The notes below the pieces were generated by a model, which saw only the letters and a program-made list of their open reading frames with translations, ran no database searches and had not been told where the DNA came from. Of a DNA stretch of 64,000 bases, positions 34,852-42,957 are shown piece after piece. Origin of the DNA: Streptomyces aculeolatus (lineage in GTDB: Bacteria; Actinomycetota; Actinomycetes; Streptomycetales; Streptomycetaceae); contig NZ_JAINRD010000013.1 of NCBI RefSeq assembly GCF_020400605.1, positions 62,001 to 126,000 of the forward strand, in the 5' to 3' direction. The number at the start of each line of letters is the position of its first letter. Positions within the stretch are counted from its first letter, which is position 1. A program made the translations under genes and the position numbers.

Positions 34852-35712
34852 ATGTCCCCCGCTTTTCCGATCCTGGTCTGCCACACCGCCGGGTCTGCGT
34901 ACGATGACCTCGCGCGGCAGGTCGTCCGGATCGCCTCGCAGGTCGCGCCGGTCGTCGAAGACGTCACGGCGTTGCGGCTTCCGCCCTCCGTCGAGTTCCA
35001 TCTCGTCTCCCGCCGGGGGTGGATCCGGCGCATGCGCACGTACGCCGAGTGGATCGCCCGCAAGGACCAGGTGACCTACGGGTCGGACTTTGCGGGGGTG
35101 AAGTGGCTCAGGCGCAGGTTCAAGGCGATCAAGACGAGTTGGCTGGACATCGCCTCCACCGTCCAGGCCGAGCACGGCCCGGCTCAGGTTCTCCTGTGTC
35201 CGGTGGGGTTGAAGCACGCCGGTGTGTACAGCAACCAGGCGCGTCTGGTCGAGGTGATCGCGCGTGAGCTGTGTCAGGTCGCCCAGCACCACACCAGCTC
35301 CGACACGCTGCTGGGCGCCGTCAACACCTCGGTGGCCAGCCGCCGCGGGCTGGCTGAGCGTGCGTTGCGGCCGGTGGTGCAGGGCCACGCGGCTTGGTGT
35401 GCCGAGAAGGTGCTCGCCGACCGGTTCGGCGAGCACCCCCGGGTCGGGCTCACCAAGCCGCCGAGCCGCCGTCATGCCCGCCGCGCTGGCAGCGCTCCGT
35501 GCTGCCAGGAGCGCCGCGAGGCCGACGCCGGCGCCGGGTTCGTCACCCAGGTGCTGACCGGTGCCGGGCAGTGGCCGGCGCTCGACGTCGGACAGTTCAA
35601 CGACCTGTTCAGCGCCTTCAGCCTGATGCCGTCGCCGGCGGAGCTGGCCGCGCCGGACCGCTGGCGTGATCGTGTCCAGTCCGCTTGGGACCGGGACCGC
35701 AGCGCTCGATGA
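34852..35712 (+). CDS. zincin paralogue 1, active-site residues lost
   Basis: The 286-aa protein aligns by eye with the three zincin paralogues that follow. It shares the opening LARQVVRIASQVAPVVEDVT, the middle GLKHAGVYSN and the C-terminal FNDLFSAFSLMPSPAEL. Where they have HELxHPAQ this one has REL-CQ-VAQ (Arg138, Glu139, Gln142), and the distal EGHA is QGHA (Gln177, His179). Both zinc histidines of HExxH and the distal Glu are therefore replaced, so it should not be a working metalloprotease. A regulatory or binding partner of the active paralogues is the natural guess. GGAG lies upstream at a longish spacing. Confidence 0.7.
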   Translation: MSPAFPILVCHTAGSAYDDLARQVVRIASQVAPVVEDVTALRLPPSVEFHLVSRRGWIRRMRTYAEWIARKDQVTYGSDFAGVKWLRRRFKAIKTSWLDIASTVQAEHGPAQVLLCPVGLKHAGVYSNQARLVEVIARELCQVAQHHTSSDTLLGAVNTSVASRRGLAERALRPVVQGHAAWCAEKVLADRFGEHPRVGLTKPPSRRHARRAGSAPCCQERREADAGAGFVTQVLTGAGQWPALDVGQFNDLFSAFSLMPSPAELAAPDRWRDRVQSAWDRDRSAR

Positions 35713-35796
35713 GCGGTGCGGGGGCCGCGTCCGCTGCCCCCGCACTTCCTTGCCGTACCCCACCCTCTTTTCTCTTCACTGATCAGGAGTTTCTTC

Positions 35797-36705
35797 GTGC
35801 CTCCAACCGAGGTTGTTGTCCAGCAGCTCGCCGGCCGCGATCACCATGGGTTCGGCAGGCGGATTAAGTACCTCGCGGAGGAGTGCGTCCCGTGGGTCGA
35901 GCCGGTGACGGGGCTGGCGCTGCCCGAGCGGCTGGTGATTCGGCTGCTGGACCGCACCGCCCTTCGCCAGACGATCATCGACGACCAGGAGCGGCTGGTG
36001 GCCGCAGCGCTCGCCGAGGCCACCGGCGACCACGACGTGGACAAGGTGATCAAGCTCAACCGCGCGATTGCGTCGGTCAGCTCGCGGATCGCCTGGTGGG
36101 TCGCGGGAGGGATCACCTACACCACCGCGGCCGGAGACCCGGAGATTATGATCACGCCCGGCACGTGGCGGCACCACGGACAATACCGGGACGACGACGC
36201 CCTGATGGCGATGCTGTCGCACGAGCTGATCCACCCGGCGCAGTTCCACGCCAGTGGCGGGCGGCTGCCGGTGATGGACACCGGCCCGCTGGGCAAGGAT
36301 CTGGGGCTGGCGGACCGGGAGATCAAGACGGTGGGCGAGGGGCATGCCACCTACTTCGGCGTGCGCATCGCGACGAAGGTGCTGGGGGGTAACCCCGTGC
36401 TGTGGGTCAAGGGCCGTCGGTACCGGCGTTCACTGCGATACAAGCTGATCGGCGGCATGATCTCCCGCCTGCCCATGGCCAAGAAGGCGGGGAACGCGTA
36501 CAACAACGGCGCGTGGTTCACGGCCCACGTGCTCGACGGCCTGGGCGAGCTGCCCGGCCTGGACCAGCGCGCCTTCAACGGGCTGTGGGCGCGGCGGGAC
36601 CTCTTCCCCGACGCCGACGAGATCCGCTACCCCGACACCTGGCTGAAGAAGGTCACCCCGGAACTGACCCTCACCTCTTCTGCCGCGCCTCCTCAGCCCC
36701 GCTGA
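35797..36705 (+). CDS. zincin-like metallopeptidase paralogue 2
   Basis: GTG 35797 follows AGGAG at 8 bases and gives 302 aa with no signal peptide, so it is probably cytosolic. The motif MLSHELIHPAQFH supplies His142-Glu143-His146. GEGHATYFG supplies Glu181 about 35 residues further, a gluzincin-like layout. An N-terminal IKYLAEECVPWVEPVTGLAL is shared with the paralogues. The end (FNGLWARRDLFPDADEIRYP, then TWLKKV) is a conserved signature of this family. I know no named family for it; peptidase activity is inferred from the motif. Confidence 0.75.
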   Translation: MPPTEVVVQQLAGRDHHGFGRRIKYLAEECVPWVEPVTGLALPERLVIRLLDRTALRQTIIDDQERLVAAALAEATGDHDVDKVIKLNRAIASVSSRIAWWVAGGITYTTAAGDPEIMITPGTWRHHGQYRDDDALMAMLSHELIHPAQFHASGGRLPVMDTGPLGKDLGLADREIKTVGEGHATYFGVRIATKVLGGNPVLWVKGRRYRRSLRYKLIGGMISRLPMAKKAGNAYNNGAWFTAHVLDGLGELPGLDQRAFNGLWARRDLFPDADEIRYPDTWLKKVTPELTLTSSAAPPQPR

Positions 36706-36991
36706 CGACAAGGAATCGGACGGAGCATCCGACGGCAGCGCCCCGCTCACCGGTCCGACGAGATCACGCGACCTGGGACGCACCTGCCACCGCGCGCCCT
36801 GACGAAAGGCAGGACCCCGGGGGTGCGGTGCGCGCCGTGCCCCGGGGTGCGGTCAGGGCCACACCCGGGGCACGGCCGCCGAGGAGAGAACGAGGAACAC
36901 CTGTGCACCCGCACGGGCACATCGGTGCACCCCTGCGCCCGCAGAACCCGTACTCGCAAGAACCCCTGTACTTGCAAGGAGCACTCCTTCG

Positions 36992-37876
36992 ATGACCACC
37001 GACATACACATCGACAACCAGGCTGGGTTACGGCACGCCGAACTGGCCGGCCGGCTGCAGACGATCACCGACCGGTGCGCGCCCGAGGTGGCCGGGGCCG
37101 TGGGGATGGAACTCCCCTCCGCCCTGACCATCCGCTTGCTCACCCCGCGCACCTGGCGCACGCGCGTCATCGGCAACATGCGAGAGAGGGTCGCCGCGGA
37201 AGTTCGCGACCTCGCTCCGGACACGAGCGCGGCGAAGAAGGCAAACCAGCAGGTGGGCGTCCAGCGCTTGTCCCTGCGCCTGGTGTGGATGCTGCTCGGC
37301 CCCCGGACCGTGAGGCTCGCGGACGGCACCAACGAGATCTGGTTCGCGCCGGACTCCGCCCGCCACGCCGGCCTCTACGACAACGAGGACGAGCTGACGC
37401 TGGGCTTCGCACACGAGTTGATCCATCCCGCGCAGCAGCTCTACGCACCGCTCCTGGCGACCGTCGACACCCCGTTCCCGCACCAGCGGGGCTGGGCCGG
37501 CCGCGCAGTCGCGCCGTTCATCGAGGGGCACGCCACCTGGGGCGGCATGCAGATCGCCACCAAGATCCTCGGCCACACCCCCCACGAGGACGGCAAGATC
37601 CCCCAGGGCCGTTCGTTGCAGTCCCGCTTCTGGGGGAAGCTGTTCAGCCCGATGCGGAAGGCCCGGTACGAAGACCCGCTGACGTTCTTCGACCAGGTCA
37701 TCGAGGGCACCGACGCCGACCCGGGACTGGGGATCGAGCGCTTCAACGGAGTCTGGGCGGACATCGAGTGCTTCCCCACCGCCGAGGAGATGTCGAACCC
37801 GCGCCAGTGGCTCCTGCGCGTCCGCCCGACGCTGGCCGCAACGGACCCGGCCACGCGCCTGGGAGACCAGCGGTGA
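36992..37876 (+). CDS. zincin-like metallopeptidase paralogue 3
   Basis: ATG 36992 lies downstream of AGGAG. The 294-aa protein has GFAHELIHPAQQLY (His141, Glu142, His145), IEGHATWGG (Glu178, His180) and the FNGVWADIECFPTAEEM ending of the family. LPSALTIRLLTPRTW near residue 45 matches LPPRVAIRLVTVG in paralogue 4. No signal peptide is seen. Its stop overlaps the start of a 72-aa membrane protein by 4 bases (GTGA), suggesting that the two work together. Confidence 0.75.
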   Translation: MTTDIHIDNQAGLRHAELAGRLQTITDRCAPEVAGAVGMELPSALTIRLLTPRTWRTRVIGNMRERVAAEVRDLAPDTSAAKKANQQVGVQRLSLRLVWMLLGPRTVRLADGTNEIWFAPDSARHAGLYDNEDELTLGFAHELIHPAQQLYAPLLATVDTPFPHQRGWAGRAVAPFIEGHATWGGMQIATKILGHTPHEDGKIPQGRSLQSRFWGKLFSPMRKARYEDPLTFFDQVIEGTDADPGLGIERFNGVWADIECFPTAEEMSNPRQWLLRVRPTLAATDPATRLGDQR

Positions 37877-38091
37877 GCCGCCACAAGCGGGTCCCGGACC
37901 AGGAGCAGGAGCAGGAGCAGGACCGGTCCCAGGAGCTGCGGGGGCTGGGCCTGTGGCCGCTGTTGTGGCTCATCGCGGTTGTGATCGCCATCCCCTTCGT
38001 CGTTCTCGGGGACCCCGCCCGCGGCGCCGAGCCGGCCGGCGCCCGCACTGGTGCCTCGGCAGCCAGTGAGAACACGGCGGATCGCTGGTAG
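37873..38091 (+). CDS. small single-span membrane protein coupled to zincin 3
   Basis: GTG 37873 overlaps the zincin stop. The 72-aa protein has a charged N-terminus rich in Gln/Glu (DQEQEQEQDRSQEL), one transmembrane helix (LGLWPLLWLIAVVIAIPFVV) and a short Ala/Gly-rich outer tail. No family is recognised. Coupling suggests it anchors or is a substrate of the zincin. Confidence 0.65.
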   Translation: MSRHKRVPDQEQEQEQDRSQELRGLGLWPLLWLIAVVIAIPFVVLGDPARGAEPAGARTGASAASENTADRW

Positions 38092-38308
38092 CGCACCGCC
38101 CGCGCTGCCGTGGTTCCGCCAGCCCCGCCGGAGCACCGTTGGTGGGCTCAGACTCCGCCGTTCGCTCCTGGGGCGGTCGCGACGGCGGAACGCCGGGCCG
38201 CCGGCTCTTACCGGCCGGCGGCCCGGCCCTGATCACCACGTCACGGTCGTACCCGCCCCAACGCTGCGGGCCGCGGCCACCAACTGCACCACGAATAGGG
38301 AAAATACT

Positions 38309-39111
38309 GTGTCGCTATACGCCGATCCGGGCGGGATTTTTGCCGGTACCGCCGGCTTCTACTCGGTCCGGCCGGGCTACCCGGACGAGCTGCTGGACCG
38401 CATCAGCGCACTGGCCGGTGGGCTGGGTAGTCGGGTGCTCGACCTCGGCACCGGTACCGGCGTCGTCGCACGTGCGCTGGCCGCCCGCGGCCTGGACGTG
38501 CTCGCGGTGGACCCTTGCCGCGAGATGCTGGAAGAGGCCAGCCGTCTGGCGGCGGCCGACGGCCAGGTGATCGAGTGGCGCGAGGGCACCGCCGAAACCC
38601 TGCCGACCGGCCTGGGGGCCGTTCGATCTGGCCGTCATCGGAGACGCCTTCCACTGGATGGCTCGCGAACAGGTGCTGCGTGTCCTGGACCAGATCATCG
38701 CGCCGGGCGGGTGCGTAGTGCTGCTGTCGCACCGCTGGCCGGGCTACCCCCGGCCGTCGTGGACCCCTGTCCTGGAGCGGGTCCGCAGCCGGCACCTGGG
38801 CGCGAACCGGCTCGCGGGACCGACCGGCGAATTCACGCGACCGCAAGCCGATCACGAACGCGTCTTCCGTGACTCGGAGTTCGGGCACCTGACCCGGATC
38901 CACCACCGACTACCTCATCGACGTCGACCTCGACTGCCTCGTCGCCTGGCAGTGGTCCCAAGTCCACTTCTCACTGCCGCTGCTCGGAGCGGGACAGGTG
39001 GCCTACGAGGCCGACCTTCGCACCCTGCTGCGCACCTGGCAGCCGACCGAGCGGTTCCGCGAAATCAGCCAGGCCCATCTGCTCATCGCACGCTGCGGAG
39101 ACGAGCACTGA
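38309..39111 (+). pseudogene. class I SAM methyltransferase, two frameshifts
   Basis: GTG 38309 begins SLYADPGGIFAGTAGFYSVR, followed by the SAM motif VLDLGTGTGVVARALA. Near 38614 (a run of five G) the frame changes and continues FDLAVIGDAFHWMAREQVLR. Near 38903 it changes again to TDYLIDVDLDCLVAWQWSQV and ends at 39111. The three pieces together form a normal-length methyltransferase of about 265 aa. The breaks lie at or near short repeats, so assembly error is as likely as decay. Confidence 0.7.
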
Positions 39112-39229
39112 CCTGCCACAAGCTCCCGCCGCTCGCCGGGGACGTTTCAAGCGGCCTTCGGACGGCGAGCGGCGGGCCTCCACTTCTCCCCCCCGGGACC
39201 AACCCGCCACGCCCCTCCTCGGAGCAGCC

Positions 39230-39529
39230 GTGACCATCGCCCTCCTCTTCGACCTGGCACCGTCCGCTGTCATCGTGGCGGCCGTCGTCCACTTCTGGAG
39301 AGGCCGCGTCGGAAAGCACCAGATGGACGGCTGGCTGGCCCTCGCCTACGCCCTGTCCACCGTCGGCAACGTCATCACCCACGACCGGACATGGGCCGGG
39401 ATCAGCGCCGGGTGGTGCGCCGTCTTCGCGTGGCTGTGGTGGACCAGCGGTGACGACACCAAGCGGCGCCTGAAGAAACTCACCTCCGGCTTCCGGGCCG
39501 TCCTCCGAATCGCACCCAAAGGGGCCTGA
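39230..39529 (+). CDS. small membrane protein
   Basis: GTG 39230 has GGAG upstream. The 99-aa protein shows two to three hydrophobic helices (IALLFDLAPSAVIVAAVVHF, ...LALAYALSTVGNVI..., ...GWCAVFAWLWW) and a basic tail. It is a family found on streptomycete mobile elements as far as I recall, with unknown function. Its stop overlaps the next ATG by one base. Confidence 0.65.
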   Translation: MTIALLFDLAPSAVIVAAVVHFWRGRVGKHQMDGWLALAYALSTVGNVITHDRTWAGISAGWCAVFAWLWWTSGDDTKRRLKKLTSGFRAVLRIAPKGA

Positions 39530-39699
39530 TGTACCCCAACGCAACGCCGCCAGTGCGTCGACGGCCCGCTCGTGCCCGGCACTGCCCGCGGCGCGAGCAC
39601 CACCGCCAACGACGAAAGCGCCTCGCCGGCGTGCTCTCGGCCTGCGCCGTACTGCTCATCATCGCCGCCGCGAACGTAGCCCCGCGGCTACTGCTGTAG
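39529..39699 (+). CDS. 56-aa basic single-span membrane peptide
   Basis: ATG 39529 overlaps the previous stop (TGATG). The product MYPNATPPVRRRPARARHCP continues with more Arg/His and then one hydrophobic helix (LAGVLSACAVLLIIAAANVA), ending PRLLL. Its short length makes it easy to miss; the overlap supports it as real. Confidence 0.55.
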   Translation: MYPNATPPVRRRPARARHCPRREHHRQRRKRLAGVLSACAVLLIIAAANVAPRLLL

Positions 39700-39890
39700 C
39701 TGCGGATTCGGCACCCGGGGCCGCCCTCGGTGGGGACAGGCGGCCCCGGGCCAGCCCGGTCTCCCGAGCGGGCAACAACCCGCCCGCGAAGGAAACCGGG
39801 CCCTCGGGGGTGGATCACCGAGATCAGGACACGGGCACGGTGATCCGCCCCCCCCACTCGAACCTCACCACATGAGAAAGGGGAAACGCG

Positions 39891-40268
39891 ATCCTTCACA
39901 GGAACCCGCAAGCCAGTTCACAGAACCGCATAAGACTCCGCAACCCGAAATTCCGCAAGCTCGTCACCGCAGCGAAGGAACAGAACTTCGGCATTACGGG
40001 CGGCGTCGCCGTCTATCTCATATGCCCCCAGTGCACGGAGAAACTTACCTTTTCCAGGCATGTTGCGGAGCACGATCTCACCGCCTACCGAAACTATGTG
40101 AGCCGAATACGAGCCCACGGCCTGGTCTATGAAGGCCGCGGCGGCGAACACACCGCCCGACTTCGTCACACGGAGACGCAACACAGCAGCGGCGAATCCT
40201 GTGCGAACAACGCGCCGTCCCGCCGAAAGTGCAGACCAAAGAAACGTATCAAACAGAACAAACCCTGA
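39891..40268 (+). CDS. C2H2-like zinc-finger protein without a canonical start codon
   Basis: The frame is open from 39876 to the stop at 40266-40268. It reads RIRLRNPKFRKLVTAAKEQN, then GGVAVYLICPQCTEKLTFSR and HVAEHDLTAYRNYVSRIRAH, with a CPxC...HxxxH finger. Composition and motif are protein-like, yet there is no ATG, GTG or TTG before the finger. GAAAGGGG (39876-39883) lies exactly 7 bases before ATC at 39891, which would be an extremely rare initiator or a mutated ATG. The gene lies between the small membrane genes and zincin 4. Confidence 0.45.
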   Translation: MLHRNPQASSQNRIRLRNPKFRKLVTAAKEQNFGITGGVAVYLICPQCTEKLTFSRHVAEHDLTAYRNYVSRIRAHGLVYEGRGGEHTARLRHTETQHSSGESCANNAPSRRKCRPKKRIKQNKP

Positions 40269-40380
40269 TCTAGGCGACCCAAAAACCGCAAGATATCCAA
40301 CCGCTCGCCCCCGGGCGGGCGCGGAGATCAGATATCTCACCCATCCGCAAACAGAGTCTTCGACCGGAGCAGTCTGCCTC

Positions 40381-41367
40381 ATGCCACACCCCAGCGACAT
40401 CCACGTAGAGAACGAAGCCGGCCGCCGCCACAACGACCTCGGCCGCCACATCGAGCGCATAGCCCGCGAGTGCGGCCCGCTCGTCGAAGACATCACCGGC
40501 CTGCTGCTGCCCCCACGCGTAGCCATCCGCCTGGTCACCGTCGGCGGATTCATCGACGCCTGCAAAGAGCACCGGGAGCGTCTCTTCACCACCGAGATCC
40601 AAGAACTCGCACCCTGCGCAGAACACGTCCGCGCAGCGCGCCAGCAGTTGCAGAACAAGCAGAAAGCAGACGGCTTGTTCTGGCTGTGGTCAGGAGCGCA
40701 AACCATCCTCTCGGCTGAAGGCAGCACCGAGATCCTCATGGTGCCCAAGGGACTGCGCCACGCCGGGCGCTACCACGACGACTGGTGGCTGCACCTGGCC
40801 CTGGCCCACGAACTGTGCCACCCGGCGCAGCAACGCGCCTCCGCAGGCACGTTCATCACCCTGCGCAGTACCCCATTCCCGCAGGAGCGCGGCACCGACA
40901 GCCTGGCCCTGGCCGAACTGACCGAAGGCCACGCGATGTGGGCGGGCCACCAGGCACGCGCCAAGCTCCTGGGCGCACCACCGGCCCACCAGCCCGAGCC
41001 CAAGACCTCCTGGCTGTACCGCAAGTACCAGGCGAAACTCGCACCGCCCGCGTCTTCCACCGACGCCGTCTACACCGGCGGAGAGGACTTCACCACCTAC
41101 GTGCTGCGCCGGCTGGGAACCGGCGCCTTCAATCTCCTCTGGCCGCGTCTCGACCTCACCCCCACCCACGCAGAGATGACCACCCCGGATATGTGGATGA
41201 ACCGCATCCTCCCCTTCCTCCTCGCCGACAGAGGGAACGGTTCGACGCACAACCAGCCCGGGTTCTCAATCGCAGCGCAACTGCCCGCTGGATCCGTGAA
41301 CATGACGCCCCATGAGGGTGAGCCGGGACCGAGCGCCGATCCGCGGGACAGCGCCAACGAGAACTGA
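40381..41367 (+). CDS. zincin-like metallopeptidase paralogue 4
   Basis: ATG 40381 gives 328 aa. The family start IERIARECGPLVEDITGLLL is clear. ALAHELCHPAQQRA gives His143-Glu144-His147, and TEGHAMWAG gives Glu182 and His184. FNLLWPRLDLTPTHAEM follows near the end. The C-terminal 45 residues are Pro/Gly-rich and unlike the others. With paralogues 1-3 it forms a four-member array spread over 6.5 kb. Confidence 0.75.
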   Translation: MPHPSDIHVENEAGRRHNDLGRHIERIARECGPLVEDITGLLLPPRVAIRLVTVGGFIDACKEHRERLFTTEIQELAPCAEHVRAARQQLQNKQKADGLFWLWSGAQTILSAEGSTEILMVPKGLRHAGRYHDDWWLHLALAHELCHPAQQRASAGTFITLRSTPFPQERGTDSLALAELTEGHAMWAGHQARAKLLGAPPAHQPEPKTSWLYRKYQAKLAPPASSTDAVYTGGEDFTTYVLRRLGTGAFNLLWPRLDLTPTHAEMTTPDMWMNRILPFLLADRGNGSTHNQPGFSIAAQLPAGSVNMTPHEGEPGPSADPRDSANEN

Positions 41368-41471
41368 ACTGCGCCCGCACTTCACCGCGCCCCGTCGGGC
41401 TGAATCATGCGCAACAGCCCGACGGGCCGCTCTACCCACCCCGCAGTACGGACACCTGACCTGGAACTACG

Positions 41472-42416
41472 GTGCTCACTCGCGAACATTTCTGGATCCC
41501 CGCCGGCCTTCCCCACCACGAGGATGAAGAACGCATCAGGGAAGACCACTTCCGCTGGCTCGTCGACACCGGACTGCTCGCCGAGAACCAGGCCCAATGG
41601 TTCGTCCGATCCTCCCGCATCACCGAGCTGATCTCCCTCATGGCACCAACCGGCCTCTACCCGGAAATCGTGTACGTCACGAACACAGCGGCCTGGCACC
41701 TTCTTGTCCGGGAACTCTTCGAAGCCCCGGACAGCCTCCGCCTGACCGAACACAAGGAGTTCGTCCGTACCGTCGTCGCGTCCATCGACGCCCGAACACC
41801 CCCCACCACCCAATGGCACACCGCCGCGATCCTGTGCACCAACGCCCTCACCGCATCCAAAAGCCCGGAATGGACCCGCCGGCACAAGCAGCATTGGCGC
41901 AGGTTCCTGGTCAACTGCCTCGAAGACGCCCGACCCGAACCGCCGCGCGCCGACTTCGCCGACTGCCTCCGGCGCCGCCGTATCCCCGTGGGCACCGCCG
42001 TCATCGACAGCGCCGAAGCCCTCGGCCGCTACGAACTGCCCCAGGACATCGCCGGGCTGCCCGAGCTGGAGCGCTTCCGCCTGGTCACCACCGACATGTG
42101 CGTACTCGCCCGCGACCTACTCCGCCTCGACCGCGAACTCACCAACACCAACAACGCGGTCGTCGCCTACCGCACCCAGCACTGCCTCGACTGGTCCGAC
42201 GCCCAAACCCAGGTCCTGGCCATCTACCACCGCCGCCATCGCGAACTGCACGAACTCACCGCCCGCATCCCGTACTTACGCGCCGTCACCAGCCAGCCCC
42301 TCACCGACCAGACCAACCTCCGGACATACCTCCACGATCTTTGGCAGGTCACCCACGGATTCGCAGCAGCCCACCTCACCAACCACCACCATTGGACCCC
42401 GTTCCACACCCGATGA
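41472..42416 (+). CDS. terpene-synthase-like protein lacking metal-binding motifs
   Basis: The 314-aa protein resembles bacterial class I terpene synthases in length and pattern: WLVDTGLLAENQAQ, TGLYPEIVYVTNTAAWHLLV, CLRRRRIPVGTAVIDSAEAL and TDMCVLARDLLRLDREL. Where the Asp-rich motif should stand after AAWHLLV the sequence is RELFEAP. Where the NDLxSxxxE triad is expected it reads RDLLRLDRE, keeping only Asp and Glu. Both Mg-binding sites are therefore degraded. The match is by pattern, not by search, so the family call is tentative. It is the last gene of the plus-strand array. Confidence 0.45.
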   Translation: MLTREHFWIPAGLPHHEDEERIREDHFRWLVDTGLLAENQAQWFVRSSRITELISLMAPTGLYPEIVYVTNTAAWHLLVRELFEAPDSLRLTEHKEFVRTVVASIDARTPPTTQWHTAAILCTNALTASKSPEWTRRHKQHWRRFLVNCLEDARPEPPRADFADCLRRRRIPVGTAVIDSAEALGRYELPQDIAGLPELERFRLVTTDMCVLARDLLRLDRELTNTNNAVVAYRTQHCLDWSDAQTQVLAIYHRRHRELHELTARIPYLRAVTSQPLTDQTNLRTYLHDLWQVTHGFAAAHLTNHHHWTPFHTR

Positions 42417-42621
42417 CGACCGCTCGCACCGTCGAAGCGGTTCCTCGCCAACGTCGAGTTCCTCACCGCAGACCTGCAACGGCTGGCGTTCAAGATCGTG
42501 CAACCCGGGCTGTGGTGGTCTTCTGTCGATCTGGGTGCCACGGCAGCTCCCAGGCGGACCCGGGCCCTCTCAACGCCACAATTGCCAAGGCGAGTTCAGT
42601 GCAACCGGACGCCTCCATCAT

Positions 42622-42852
42622 TCATGCCGCCAGACCCAGCAGTTTCAAAAGGTCCGCTGTCACAACCCGGTAGGTGTTGCCGACTCTCAGCAGCTTGCAG
42701 GGGTAGATGTTCTGCTTTGCCAATTCGTAACCCTTGCTTCGTCCCAATCCAAGTGCTCGGTTGGCAGTATCCAGGTCCACTGCCACAGGTAGTGCGAGCA
42801 GTTCGTCCCGACTCATACCCTTGGGCTGCCGGCTGGGGGTGTCCTTGCGCAT
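42622..42852 (-). CDS. xis: excisionase-like small DNA-binding protein
   Basis: The 76-aa protein contains a winged-helix/MerR-like region (AVDLDTANRALGLGRSKGYE, LAKQNIYPCKLLRVGNTYRV) as in recombination directionality factors. It is divergent from the XRE repressor and close to the integrase, the usual int-xis-repressor layout. It would bias the integrase towards excision; that function is inferred from fold and context. Confidence 0.7.
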   Translation of the reverse strand: MRKDTPSRQPKGMSRDELLALPVAVDLDTANRALGLGRSKGYELAKQNIYPCKLLRVGNTYRVVTADLLKLLGLAA

Positions 42853-42938
42853 CTTGGCGTACTCCTATCGCTACAGCCGTCGGCGAACATGTCCCTCACG
42901 TCCGGCTCCAGGCCGCTGATTCAAGAATGGCCAAGGTA

Positions 42939-42957
42939 TTGTGTCAGCGTGACACAA
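42939..42957. promoter_or_regulatory. perfect palindromic operator over the XRE start codon
   Basis: TTGTGTCA-GCG-TGACACAA is a perfect 8-base inverted repeat with a 3-base centre. The GTG start of the XRE gene (42949-42951) lies within it. It sits in the 96-base region shared with the divergent excisionase gene. Binding here would block translation start or transcription of the regulator-integrase operon. Confidence 0.75.
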
